Origin: Oscillospiraceae bacterium
Lineage (GTDB): Bacteria; Bacillota; Clostridia; Oscillospirales; Acutalibacteraceae
Direction: 5' to 3'
Length of the DNA stretch: 64,000 nt
Assembly (NCBI GenBank): GCA_015065975.1
Contig: SVPG01000006.1
Location: 24,675 to 88,674, forward strand
Position numbers and translations under genes: made by a program. This document shows positions 24,035 to 32,177 of this stretch, in pieces; position 1 is the stretch's first letter; each line of letters starts with the position of its first letter. The notes under the pieces were generated by a model. It worked only from the letters and a program-made list of their open reading frames with translations, was not told where the DNA came from and did no database searches.

Positions 24035-24066
24035 AAAAAACAGCCTGCCGTATTGCGGCAGGCTGT
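24035..24066 (-). terminator. Terminator of the O-acetylhomoserine sulfhydrylase gene
   Basis: ACAGCCTGCCG (24040-24050) pairs with CGGCAGGCTGT (24056-24066); on the minus strand a run of six T follows. Confidence 0.9.
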
Positions 24067-24079
24067 AATGATGTGTAAA

Positions 24080-25363
24080 TTACTTTGTTGCTTTTTCGAG
24101 AGCCTGATCGATATCTGCGATGATATCCTCAACGTTCTCGATACCGACAGAGAATCTGATAAGGTCGGGGGAAACTCCGCAGGCAACAAGGTCAGCATCG
24201 GAAAGCTGGCGGTGAGTGGTGCTTGCGGGATGGAGAACACAGGTGCGGGCATCGGCAACGTGTGTGACGATAGCTGCCAGCTTGAGAGAATCCATGAACT
24301 TTGTTGCAGCCTCTCTGCCGCCCTTTACGCCGAAGGAAACAACACCGCAGGTGCCGTTCGGCATATACTTCTGAGCTCTTTCATAATACTTGCTGCTCTC
24401 GAGTCCTGCAAAGTTGACCCATTCGATGCGGTCGTCAGCCTCGAGATAACGAGCAACGGCAAGAGCGTTCTCACAGTGTCTCGGAACACGCAGATGAAGT
24501 GTCTCAAGACCGATGTTGAGAAGGAAAGCGTTTTCGGGAGACATCATGGAACCGAGATCGCGCATGAGGTGTGTGCGGGCCTTTGTGCCGTATGCTGCTG
24601 CGCCGAACTGCTCGGTGTAGATTACGCCGTGATAGCTTTCGTCGGGAGTGGTAAGCTCGGGATACTTGTTATCCTTGGTCCAGTCAAACTTACCGCCGTC
24701 GATAAGGCATCCGCCGAGAGCAACGGCGTGACCGTCCATGTATTTGCTGGTGGAATGAACGACTATATCAGCACCCCAGTCGAAAGGACGGAAGTTGATA
24801 GCGGTGGGGAAGGTGTTGTCAACAATAAGGGGAACACCGTGGCTGTGAGCAGCATCAACCCATTTCTCTATATCGAGAACGGTAAGAGAGGGGTTGGATA
24901 CCGACTCGACGAATACGCAGCGGGTGTTATCCTTGAAAAGTGCGTTTATCTCTTCAATGGGAGCGTCGGGATCGACGAAATCGAACTCGATACCCATCTC
25001 GCGCATGGTCTTGTCAAAAAGGTTGAATGTTCCGCCGTAAAGAGCTGCGGAGCAGAGGCAGTGCTGACCTGCGTGGCAGATGTTGAAAACGGACATGAGG
25101 GAAGCAGCCTGTCCCGAAGAGGTGAGAACGGCAGCGACGCCGCCTTCGAGAGCAGCGATCTTTGCCTCGACAGCCTCACAGGTGGGGTTTGAGATACGGG
25201 TATAAAGATGACCTGCTGCGGAAAGGTCGAAGAGCTTTGCCATATGCTCGGAAGATTCATAGAAATATGTTGTGCTCTGAGCTATCGGCAGTACTCTCGG
25301 GTCGCCGTTCTTGGGCTTGTAGCCTGCCTGAACGCAGTTGGTCTCTATTCTGAAATCGGACAT
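24080..25363 (-). CDS. O-acetylhomoserine aminocarboxypropyltransferase (sulfhydrylase)
   Basis: 427 residues, full length for the MetY branch of the Cys/Met-metabolism PLP family. It joins O-acetylhomoserine and sulfide to make homocysteine for methionine. Features are YTRISNPTCEAVE, SSGQAAS, DNTFPTA and the PLP lysine in HSTSKYMDGH (near 208). The C-terminal TTHRQLSDADL is typical of MetY. No SAM riboswitch or S-box is seen upstream. It is divergent from the decarboxylase genes, with the two promoters close together. Confidence 0.94.
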   Translation of the reverse strand: MSDFRIETNCVQAGYKPKNGDPRVLPIAQSTTYFYESSEHMAKLFDLSAAGHLYTRISNPTCEAVEAKIAALEGGVAAVLTSSGQAASLMSVFNICHAGQHCLCSAALYGGTFNLFDKTMREMGIEFDFVDPDAPIEEINALFKDNTRCVFVESVSNPSLTVLDIEKWVDAAHSHGVPLIVDNTFPTAINFRPFDWGADIVVHSTSKYMDGHAVALGGCLIDGGKFDWTKDNKYPELTTPDESYHGVIYTEQFGAAAYGTKARTHLMRDLGSMMSPENAFLLNIGLETLHLRVPRHCENALAVARYLEADDRIEWVNFAGLESSKYYERAQKYMPNGTCGVVSFGVKGGREAATKFMDSLKLAAIVTHVADARTCVLHPASTTHRQLSDADLVACGVSPDLIRFSVGIENVEDIIADIDQALEKATK

Positions 25364-25418
25364 GATATTCCTCCGTTCCGCCGCATTGCGGCAAATGTAT
25401 CAAAAATTGAATAAAAGT

Positions 25419-25447
25419 ATTTTACCACCTTGTATCGTCAAATGCAA
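25419..25447 (-). promoter_or_regulatory. Promoter of the sulfhydrylase gene
   Basis: On the minus strand TTGCAT (25442-25447), 17 bp, TAAAAT (25419-25424). Confidence 0.6.
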
Positions 25448-25481
25448 TATAATGTTGCAAAGAAATAGTTTGATTTTTTGA

Positions 25482-25510
25482 TTGAAAAATCGGGTAAGAT
25501 AGGATATAAT
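25482..25510 (+). promoter_or_regulatory. Promoter of the decarboxylase gamma-beta genes
   Basis: TTGAAA (25482-25487), 17 bp, TATAAT (25505-25510). Transcription should start near 25517, which rules out the ATG at 25516 as start codon. Confidence 0.8.
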
Positions 25511-25548
25511 GTAATATGTTTGCAAATTTAACTCGGGAGGTACACAAA

Positions 25549-26073
25549 TTGCTCTCAAATCTATCATCAATCATTTTAAACGCTGTTTCGGAATCAACCG
25601 CAGTGGTCTCTGACAGCGCAGTCAGCTCGGCTGATGCGGCAGGTAAAAGCGTTCTGGATACAATGCCCAGAAGCGAACTGATGGTGGTTGTCACCATTAC
25701 AGGTATCGTCGTCGTTTTTGCAATGCTGGTTCTTCTTACCCTGCTTTTTGCCTTCTACGGCAAGATCGCTGACGGTATCAGCGGCAGGGCAAAGAAAAAG
25801 TCGGGCGAGAAGATCAAGAATGCAGCACCGACCCCCAAGGCGGCACCTGCTGCGGCTAAGAAGACATCTTCCGCACAATCGGTAAAAACTGCTTCGGCAC
25901 CTGTATCTGACGGTTCAATACCGGAGGAGATCATTGCTGTCATCGCTGCAGCTGTTGCAAGTATGTCGGACGGTACAACAGGTTATCAAATCAGAAGTGT
26001 GCGCCGTGCTTCGAGACAGGGCGCTTCCGCATGGCGTCAGGCAGCTCTTGCTGAGAATACACGCCGCTTCTGA
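25549..26073 (+). CDS. Sodium-pump decarboxylase gamma subunit (OadG family)
   Basis: 174 residues. One membrane helix (about 48-72) is followed by a Lys/Ala/Pro-rich cytoplasmic linker and a C-terminal helix with IPEEIIAVIAAAVASM and the tail YQIRSVRR, characteristic of Firmicutes OadG. The subunit holds the decarboxylase complex together. TTG at 25549 is chosen: GGGAGG (25535-25540) lies 8 bases before it, and the promoter's -10 ends only 5 bases before the upstream ATG. The beta-subunit gene follows. Confidence 0.85.
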   Translation: MLSNLSSIILNAVSESTAVVSDSAVSSADAAGKSVLDTMPRSELMVVVTITGIVVVFAMLVLLTLLFAFYGKIADGISGRAKKKSGEKIKNAAPTPKAAPAAAKKTSSAQSVKTASAPVSDGSIPEEIIAVIAAAVASMSDGTTGYQIRSVRRASRQGASAWRQAALAENTRRF

Positions 26074-26131
26074 TCCCATTATATATTAGGAAAGGAGCCA
26101 GTCCTTCGTTGAAAGGGACACTGATGATCAT

Positions 26132-27379
26132 ATGAATATCATTTCACAGTTTTGGGAAACAATCAAGGATCTCGCGATGGATTCCGGTATAGTGGGATTC
26201 ATCAACGGCGAGTGGAGAAATCTTATCATGGTGGCAGTTTCGTGCGCACTCATCTATCTTGCTATAGGCAAGCAGTTTGAGCCGATGCTCCTTCTGCCGA
26301 TAGCCTTCGGTATGCTTCTTGCGAACCTGCCCTTTGCAGGGCTTACCACTGTTCCGCAGACAGAGCTTATCCCCATTGCTCAGGCTTCCGCGGCAGATAT
26401 TGCAAAATACGGTACGATAATTGCACAGGACGGACTCGAATATGTTCAGGTCGAGCACGCGGGCGGCCTTCTTTACTACCTCTATCTCGGCGTAAAGCTC
26501 GGAATCTATCCGCCGCTCATCTTCCTCGGAATCGGTGCTATGACCGATTTTGGTCCTCTGCTTTCCAACCCCTCGAGCTTCCTGCTCGGTGCTGCTGCAC
26601 AGCTCGGTATCTTCGTTGCGTTCATTCTCGCAATGGTCTGCGGACTTGATCCCGGACTTGCGGGCTCGATCGCGATCATCGGCGGTGCTGACGGTCCGAC
26701 GGCTATTTATGTTACATCGAAGCTCGCTCCCGAATACCTGGGCTCGATTGCGGTCGCAGCTTATTCTTACATGGCGCTTATTCCGTTTATTCAGCCTATC
26801 TTCATGAAGGCTCTTACAACCCAGAAGGAGCGCACTGTCGTTATGAAGCCGGGCCGTGTTGTAACAAAGATGGAGAAGATCCTTTTCCCGATCATCGTTA
26901 CAATCATCGTTTCGCTTCTTCTCCCGTCGGCAGCTACACTTGTCGGTATGCTCATGCTCGGCAACCTCTTCCGTGAGAGCGGAGTTGTTTCCAGAATCAG
27001 CAATACGGCTCAGAACGAGCTCATGAACATAATCACAATTTTCCTCGGAGTTACCGTCGGCGCAACCGCAAAGGGCGACGTTTTCCTCACACCGACCACC
27101 CTTCTCATAATCGGTCTTGGTCTCGTTGCATTCTGCTTCGGTACAATCGGCGGAATCCTTCTCGGCAAGCTCATGTATGTTGTTACAAAGGGCAAGGTCA
27201 ATCCCCTTATCGGTTCTGCGGGTGTTTCCGCTGTTCCGATGGCAGCCCGTGTTTCTCAGAAGGTCGGTCAGGAATACAATCCCGGCAACTTTCTTCTCAT
27301 GCACGCAATGGGTCCCAACGTTGCAGGTGTTATAGGCTCTGCCGTTGCAGCCGGTATACTTATCTCCATACTCGGTTAA
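26132..27379 (+). CDS. oadB: Sodium ion-translocating decarboxylase beta subunit
   Basis: 415 residues, highly hydrophobic, with nine or more membrane helices. It couples decarboxylation of carboxybiotin to sodium export. The family signatures GIGAMTDFGPLLSNP, the conserved Asp in GGADGPTAIYVTSKL, and the C-terminal GPNVAGVIGSAVAAG are present. The partner alpha (carboxyltransferase) and biotin carrier genes are absent from the window, so the substrate (oxaloacetate, methylmalonyl-CoA or glutaconyl-CoA) cannot be told. The symbol is used for the family. Confidence 0.93.
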   Translation: MNIISQFWETIKDLAMDSGIVGFINGEWRNLIMVAVSCALIYLAIGKQFEPMLLLPIAFGMLLANLPFAGLTTVPQTELIPIAQASAADIAKYGTIIAQDGLEYVQVEHAGGLLYYLYLGVKLGIYPPLIFLGIGAMTDFGPLLSNPSSFLLGAAAQLGIFVAFILAMVCGLDPGLAGSIAIIGGADGPTAIYVTSKLAPEYLGSIAVAAYSYMALIPFIQPIFMKALTTQKERTVVMKPGRVVTKMEKILFPIIVTIIVSLLLPSAATLVGMLMLGNLFRESGVVSRISNTAQNELMNIITIFLGVTVGATAKGDVFLTPTTLLIIGLGLVAFCFGTIGGILLGKLMYVVTKGKVNPLIGSAGVSAVPMAARVSQKVGQEYNPGNFLLMHAMGPNVAGVIGSAVAAGILISILG

Positions 27380-27408
27380 GTTCCTGTGATTGAAAGGGAG
27401 AACATATA

Positions 27409-27765
27409 ATGTCACTTTCAGAAAAGCTTTCCAATATAGAAGGTCTGCAATATAATGAGGCTATCGCCCGTATGTGCGGTGATGAGGAGCTTTACCGTTC
27501 AGCGCTGGAGCTTTCGTCGCAGCAGATTCCGTCCATTATAGCTGAGCTTGACGGTCAGCTTGACGGCGGTGATATGCCCGGTTTTGCAATAAGTGTTCAC
27601 GGTCTGAAAGGCGCACTCAACACGATAGGTGCTGTTGTGCTTGCAGGATTTGCCGATTCACTTTGCAAATCGGCAAGGGCAGGGGACGACGGCGCAGTGT
27701 CAGAAGGCTGGAAAGAATTCCGCCCTCAGCTCGAAAGCTTTGTGGATAAGATTTCGACTCTCTGA
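27409..27765 (+). CDS. Histidine phosphotransfer (Hpt) domain protein
   Basis: 118 residues forming a single Hpt helical bundle. The phosphorylatable His lies in SVHGLKGALNTIGA (near residue 64). It would carry phosphate between a hybrid kinase and a response regulator. No hybrid kinase is adjacent, and the two-component pair 13 kb away is an ordinary one that needs no Hpt. It follows oadB by 29 bases, an unexpected pairing. A hairpin closes the unit. Confidence 0.85.
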   Translation: MSLSEKLSNIEGLQYNEAIARMCGDEELYRSALELSSQQIPSIIAELDGQLDGGDMPGFAISVHGLKGALNTIGAVVLAGFADSLCKSARAGDDGAVSEGWKEFRPQLESFVDKISTL

Positions 27766-27785
27766 CGCAGTATAATAAACAGGAA

Positions 27786-27826
27786 ACGGGCGCACGCAGC
27801 ATGGTTACTGTGTGCGCCCGTTGATT
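27786..27826 (+). terminator. Terminator after the Hpt gene
   Basis: A GC-rich stem, CGGGCGCAC with GTGCGCCCG, extended inward; the T-run (TTGATTT) is poor. Confidence 0.7.
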
Positions 27827-27844
27827 TAAAAGGAATGATCTGTT

Positions 27845-28498
27845 ATGAATAAGGAAAAAGATTTTCTGTCGGGTGCGGAGCTTGTCTGCTTTGACCTCGA
27901 CGACACGCTTGTGCGCGGAATACACTCCATGATGTATCTTGCGATACTTGTGCAGAAATTTCCGCAGTTTATGCGCTTTGAGCAGATGAGAAATCAGTTC
28001 CCGTCGTTTCTCCACGGCGAGAGAGCGAAACTCAGACTGGCAAAAGGACTTGAAATATCTGTCATCGAAGCAAGGTTTGCGAAGCATTTCAAACAGCTCA
28101 GGAATATAAAAGAGACGGTCGACAGATTCCATTCGATGGGCATAAAATGCGCTGTGATATCAACGGGTCCCGAACCTGTCGTTGCGGCAGGCTGCAGGCT
28201 TTGGGGAATGGACGATTATGCAGGCTCGAAGTGTGAAATCGTCGACGGCAGACTGACGGGTGAATATATCGAGCATATGTCCGAAAAGGGTAAGAAGGCT
28301 GCGCTTATGAGCATATGCGAAAGACTCGGTACTTCTCCCGATAAAGCGATTGCCGTGGGCGACGGTTTTTCGGATATGGAGCTTTTCAAAGCGTGCAGAA
28401 CCTCAGTCGCGCTCAATCCCTTTGACGAGAATGTAAAGAAGGAAACCGATTATGCCTTCTTTACCGACGATCTTATGACGGTGTTTTTTGAAGAATAA
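27845..28498 (+). CDS. HAD-IB family hydrolase, SerB-like
   Basis: 217 residues. Motif I is FDLDDTLV (Asp17, Asp19), motif II is ISTGPEP, and motif III/IV is AVGDGFSDMELF. The helical cap (about 25-95) matches the phosphoserine phosphatase-like branch. Substrates of this branch include phosphoserine and various alcohol phosphates; none can be assigned here. ATG follows AAAGGAATGATCTGTT at usual spacing. A terminator lies on each side, so it is probably monocistronic, though no strong promoter was seen. Confidence 0.83.
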   Translation: MNKEKDFLSGAELVCFDLDDTLVRGIHSMMYLAILVQKFPQFMRFEQMRNQFPSFLHGERAKLRLAKGLEISVIEARFAKHFKQLRNIKETVDRFHSMGIKCAVISTGPEPVVAAGCRLWGMDDYAGSKCEIVDGRLTGEYIEHMSEKGKKAALMSICERLGTSPDKAIAVGDGFSDMELFKACRTSVALNPFDENVKKETDYAFFTDDLMTVFFEE

Positions 28499-28521
28499 AA
28501 CTGAATATCCGAAAAAATTAT

Positions 28522-28552
28522 GACCGCCTGCAAAACAGGCGGTCGTTTTTTT
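28522..28552. terminator. Terminator shared by the HAD gene and the YgjP-like gene
   Basis: GACCGCCTG (28522-28530) pairs with CAGGCGGTC (28536-28544), followed by GTTTTTTT. It overlaps the last two bases of the convergent gene. Confidence 0.92.
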
Positions 28553-29237
28553 ATCTCTTGAGAATTTTTCTTCTTTCCTTATAATCGGGCATGACCGATG
28601 AAAGGATATCGTAAAAGTCCTTTGAATGATTCTGAACCATCATATGGGAAAGCTCGTGCGCGGCTACATATTCGGCGGCCTTGCGCGGATAATGTATCAG
28701 ACGCACGTTGAGCATGACCGAGGCTTTCTGCGCACAGCAACTTCCCCAGCGGGTTTTTGCGCTGCGAAAATACAGCGACGGTTTCTCGATTTTATATCGT
28801 GCAAAAAGAGGAAATATGTCGTCAAAAACCTCCGTGAGATACTCTTTTGCAAGAGTGTTCAGATACCTTTGAACTATCAGAACGCGTTTCTTTTCGTCGT
28901 CGGGCTCCTTGAGCGAGACGAAAAGCGTTCCGTCGGAGAGACTGACTTTATTTGTGCTGCTTTTTGAAAGAGATACGACGACATCGCTTCCGAACAGACG
29001 AATGGTGTCGCCGTCACAGAAAACGCAGTCGGACAGCTGAGTGCTGCGGCTGACAGCGCTGCGTATGAAATCCGATTTTGAGATAATAAAATTCTCAATA
29101 ACACGCAGAGGTACGCCGATCGGCGCAGAGACATAAACCGATCGGTCGGCACGTATCCTGAGATTTATGTTTTTTATTCTTTTTCTTTCAAATTCGTACT
29201 GTATTGTACCCCAGGGAAGCTTTACCGAACGGATCAT
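28551..29237 (-). CDS. YgjP-like (DUF45/WLM-type) metallopeptidase
   Basis: 228 residues. The zinc motif is HELSH (near 193-197) with the downstream HSKDFYDILSSVMPDY supplying the third ligand, and the N-terminal half is the usual beta-rich DUF45 region (INLRIRADRSVYVSAP; SAKTRWGSC). Family members are putative peptidases linked in some bacteria to restriction and DNA-repair loci. Nothing here supports a particular target. It has its own promoter and convergent terminator. Confidence 0.88.
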   Translation of the reverse strand: MIRSVKLPWGTIQYEFERKRIKNINLRIRADRSVYVSAPIGVPLRVIENFIISKSDFIRSAVSRSTQLSDCVFCDGDTIRLFGSDVVVSLSKSSTNKVSLSDGTLFVSLKEPDDEKKRVLIVQRYLNTLAKEYLTEVFDDIFPLFARYKIEKPSLYFRSAKTRWGSCCAQKASVMLNVRLIHYPRKAAEYVAAHELSHMMVQNHSKDFYDILSSVMPDYKERRKILKR

Positions 29238-29297
29238 AGAAATTTTTCCTTTGCAAAGTTTTGCCGCTGATGCGTTGATACCGTGATTTAGTTGAGA

Positions 29298-29326
29298 ATT
29301 CTACATCAACCCGAGTGTTTTGTCAA
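29298..29326 (-). promoter_or_regulatory. Promoter of the YgjP-like gene
   Basis: On the minus strand TTGACA (29321-29326), 17 bp, TAGAAT (29298-29303). Confidence 0.8.
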
Positions 29327-29379
29327 GGCGACGGCGGGCTGAAATTTTATTCTTTTGTTATCTTATGTATGTATTGTAC

Positions 29380-29408
29380 TTGAAATGAAAGGATAGGTAT
29401 TGTATAAT
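29380..29408 (+). promoter_or_regulatory. Promoter of the AAC(3)-like gene
   Basis: TTGAAA (29380-29385), 17 bp, TATAAT (29403-29408), 41 bases before the start codon at 29450. Confidence 0.8.
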
Positions 29409-29449
29409 TGTATCAGTAGATGTTACATCGAACGAGAGGTAATTTTTAT

Positions 29450-30211
29450 ATGTATGATCGTGTCGGTCTGACAAAGCAGCTCAAAGAGCTCGGTGTAAAA
29501 AAGTCCGGGACACTGTTTGTTCATTCGTCGGTAAAGTCCGTTGGCGCTGTTGACGGCGGTGCGGATACGATCCTCGATGCACTCCTCGATGCGGTCGGAG
29601 AGGACGGCCTTCTGTGCTGTGCGACGCATACGTGGGATAAGGTGGGCAGCGAAACGGATACCTTTGATCCGAAGAATACACCTTCCTGTGTTGGTGTGCT
29701 CGGTATGGTGCTGTTGAAAAGAGACGGCGCAGTCAGGAGTCTGCACCCGACGCATTCGATGGCGGTGTACGGAAAAGGCGCGAAAGAGTTTGTTGAAGGC
29801 GAACAGTATATGCACACACCCTGCCCGAGAGAGGGCTGCTGCGGAAAACTGCTTGACGCAGATGCACAGGTGCTTTTCCTCGGAGTGCCGCTCACAAAGA
29901 ATACCTTCATTCACGGCGTTGAGGAATGGTGCGGTATAGAAAACCGACTGAGCGAGCCGAGAAAAATGCGCATCGTCATGGACGACGGTACTCTGTTCGA
30001 TGCAAGCTTTGCGATGCACCGTGCGCCCGTGCCCGACGTTTCCCGCAACTACGGAAAGCTTCTGCCCGTGTTCAGAAAAGAGGGAATAGCGCATGAGGGA
30101 AAGGTCGGCGATGCCGATTGTGTTCTGTGCGGGTGCATGGATATGTTCGAGGTGACGAGCGGTCTGCTCGCAGATTTCCCCGATTTGTTTCTGGATAATC
30201 AGCCTGTCTGA
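29450..30211 (+). CDS. AAC(3)-family N-acetyltransferase
   Basis: 253 residues of the Antibiotic_NAT family, which uses acetyl-CoA to acetylate amino groups, in some members of aminoglycosides. Conserved parts are HSSVKSVG, GGADTILDAL, FDPKNTP, RSLHPTHS (catalytic-type His), PCPREGCCGKLL and FLGVPLTKNTFIHGVEE. Many chromosomal members do not confer resistance and act on other amines, so resistance should not be assumed. ATG at 29450 fits the GAGAGG site and the promoter; the ATG at 29420 lies too near the transcription start. Confidence 0.87.
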   Translation: MYDRVGLTKQLKELGVKKSGTLFVHSSVKSVGAVDGGADTILDALLDAVGEDGLLCCATHTWDKVGSETDTFDPKNTPSCVGVLGMVLLKRDGAVRSLHPTHSMAVYGKGAKEFVEGEQYMHTPCPREGCCGKLLDADAQVLFLGVPLTKNTFIHGVEEWCGIENRLSEPRKMRIVMDDGTLFDASFAMHRAPVPDVSRNYGKLLPVFRKEGIAHEGKVGDADCVLCGCMDMFEVTSGLLADFPDLFLDNQPV

Positions 30212-30281
30212 AAATGTCGGGCGTGATTCGATAAATTGTCAAAAAAGAGAAAACATAGATTCAGAAAGGAATGGTCAAAAA

Positions 30282-31400
30282 ATGAAAAAGTTCAAAAAGA
30301 TTGTTGCGGTTCTGCTTGTTGCGTGTCTCTGCTTTGCTCTGACAGGCTGTGAAGCGGTCATGGAAATGATCGAGCAGCAGCTCAGCCAGTATGAGGTAGG
30401 ACAGGATGTGGATCTCGATTCACTCGACCCCGGCAGCTACGAAGGTGATTTCTACGATCTTGAGGTCTTTGAGGATCTCCCCGAGAAGTATTCAAAGGCA
30501 ACCCCGATGTTCTGGAGATGCGAGTCCGAGGACGGCGGAGTCATCTATTTCCTCGGTTCCATTCACGTTGCCGACGAGTCTGCATACCGTTTCAACGAGA
30601 CCATAATGGAAGCTTTCGTTGAGGCTGATGCTCTGGCTGTCGAGTGCGACACCATCGCTTTTGAGAGCGATTATGCAGCACAGATGCAGATGTCCATGGA
30701 TATGATGTATCTTGACGGCGACAAGGTTCAGAATCATATGTCCGAGGAGCTCTATGACGGACTCGTTGAGATCCTTGAGGAGTATCCCGATACATGGCAG
30801 GATCTCGGTTACACAATCGAGACACTCAATATGTGCAAGCCTGCAATGTGGAGCTCGCTGCTCGACAATATCGTTCTCGGTGAGACCGATCTCAAGAGCG
30901 AGCTTGGAATCGACGCACACTTCCTCAAGCTTGCAAAGGAAATGGGCAAGAGCGTTCTTGAGGTTGAATCGGTTGAGTTCCAGATGAATATGCTTTCCGA
31001 GTTCCCCGATGAGCTTTATGAGCTTCTTCTTGAGGGTTACCTCGAGGTGGATATGAAGGAGCAGGCTGAAGCAACCGAGCAGCTTTTCGAGCTGTGGAAG
31101 AAGGGCGACGTTGACGAGTTCACAGAGAACGTTGCAACCGATCCCGATATGGACTATACAGAGGAAGAGAACGGCGGCTACACTGAGGAAGAAGCCGAGC
31201 TCATCAAGGAATACAACGACAAGATGCTCTTTGACAGAAACATCGGCATGGCAGATGCAGCTGAGGAGTATCTCGCTTCCGGCAAGACTGTTTTCTATGT
31301 TGTCGGTGCAGCTCACTTTATCGGTGAAGGCGGCATAATCGAGCTGATGGAAGAGCGCGGCTATGAGGTCGAGTTCATCGGCGGAGAAAATCTCAAATGA
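30282..31400 (+). CDS. TraB/GumN family lipoprotein
   Basis: 372 residues. A signal peptide ends in the lipobox LTGC (Cys23), so the protein is membrane-anchored outside the cell. The TraB domain follows: FLGSIHVADESAYRF carries the conserved GSxH motif, AVECDT the acidic residues, and FYVVGAAHFIGEGGI the second conserved His near the C-terminus. TraB members are thought to be metal-dependent hydrolases (the Tiki proteases share the fold). The protein is very acidic. It overlaps the next gene by 4 bases (ATGA), implying translational coupling. Confidence 0.9.
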   Translation: MKKFKKIVAVLLVACLCFALTGCEAVMEMIEQQLSQYEVGQDVDLDSLDPGSYEGDFYDLEVFEDLPEKYSKATPMFWRCESEDGGVIYFLGSIHVADESAYRFNETIMEAFVEADALAVECDTIAFESDYAAQMQMSMDMMYLDGDKVQNHMSEELYDGLVEILEEYPDTWQDLGYTIETLNMCKPAMWSSLLDNIVLGETDLKSELGIDAHFLKLAKEMGKSVLEVESVEFQMNMLSEFPDELYELLLEGYLEVDMKEQAEATEQLFELWKKGDVDEFTENVATDPDMDYTEEENGGYTEEEAELIKEYNDKMLFDRNIGMADAAEEYLASGKTVFYVVGAAHFIGEGGIIELMEERGYEVEFIGGENLK

Positions 31401-32161
31401 TAAAACCGACAAAATCGGACGCAGGCGCAGCGACGCGCAGAATCCATATTATCGATATTCTGCGCGCTGTTGCGATAATCTACATGGTGTTCTACCATGT
31501 GCTGTTTGATCTTGCGTTCGTGTGGCGGTATGATTGGGCGATACAGCTTTACGATTCACAGCGATATATAGTCATCTTCGATGAACTTATATTTGTTGTG
31601 CTTTCCGGTGTATGCGCAAATCTTTCCAAAAGTAATGCCGAGCGCGGCGCAGGTTTACTGTGCATCGCGCTCGGTTTTACCGCTGTTACGGCATTTGTTT
31701 TTCCCGGCGGCGCGATATATTTCGGCGTTCTGCATATGCTTTCCTGCTCAATGCTGATATATGCGGCGGTGGGCAAATGGCTCAAAAAGATACCGTGGTG
31801 GGTCGGTGCACCGCTGTTTGCGGCAGCCGCCCTGCTCACATGGAATGTAAAGAGAGGGTATTTCGGTATAGGCGATTTTTCTTTTGCCGTACCCGATATT
31901 CTTGTTTACAACAATAATCTTTACCCCTTCGGCTTCATCAACGCAAGCTATGCGGCAGCCGATTATTTCCCGCTGATGCCGTGGCTTTTTGTTTTCCTTG
32001 CGGGAGCATATGTCGGAAGTCTCTGCAGAAAGGAACTGCCGAAGCCGTTTTACAAGAACTACTGCCCGCCGCTTGCGTTTATCGGGCGGCATTCACTGCT
32101 GATATATGTAATTCATCAGCCAATAATTTTCGCAATACTTTATATTATCAAGCCACTTTGA
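31397..32161 (+). CDS. Membrane acyltransferase-like protein, DUF1624/HGSNAT type
   Basis: 254 residues with about seven membrane helices. The N-terminal RIHIIDILRAVAIIYMVFYH and the C-terminal GRHSLLIYVIHQPI are the two signature segments of the DUF1624 (heparan-alpha-glucosaminide N-acetyltransferase-like) family. These proteins are thought to carry acyl groups across the membrane to sugars. The substrate is unknown. The start overlaps the TraB gene stop, and tex follows 17 bases later. Confidence 0.87.
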   Translation: MIKPTKSDAGAATRRIHIIDILRAVAIIYMVFYHVLFDLAFVWRYDWAIQLYDSQRYIVIFDELIFVVLSGVCANLSKSNAERGAGLLCIALGFTAVTAFVFPGGAIYFGVLHMLSCSMLIYAAVGKWLKKIPWWVGAPLFAAAALLTWNVKRGYFGIGDFSFAVPDILVYNNNLYPFGFINASYAAADYFPLMPWLFVFLAGAYVGSLCRKELPKPFYKNYCPPLAFIGRHSLLIYVIHQPIIFAILYIIKPL

Positions 32162-32177
32162 AAGGAATACTCTGCCA

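Noticed and set aside
24005..25192. 395-residue open frame opposite the sulfhydrylase gene
   Set aside because: Antisense shadow of a well-conserved gene; runs over its terminator.
25364..25515. Possible SAM riboswitch upstream of the sulfhydrylase gene
   Set aside because: The leader is only about 50 bases from the predicted start of transcription and holds just a small GCCGC/GCGGC hairpin, too short for an S-box.
26144..27415. 423-residue open frame opposite oadB
   Set aside because: Highly charged shadow of a membrane protein gene; no start signal.
29450..30211. Calling the AAC(3)-family gene an aminoglycoside-resistance determinant
   Set aside because: Chromosomal members often act on other amines; no mobile-element context or resistance-specific signature is visible.
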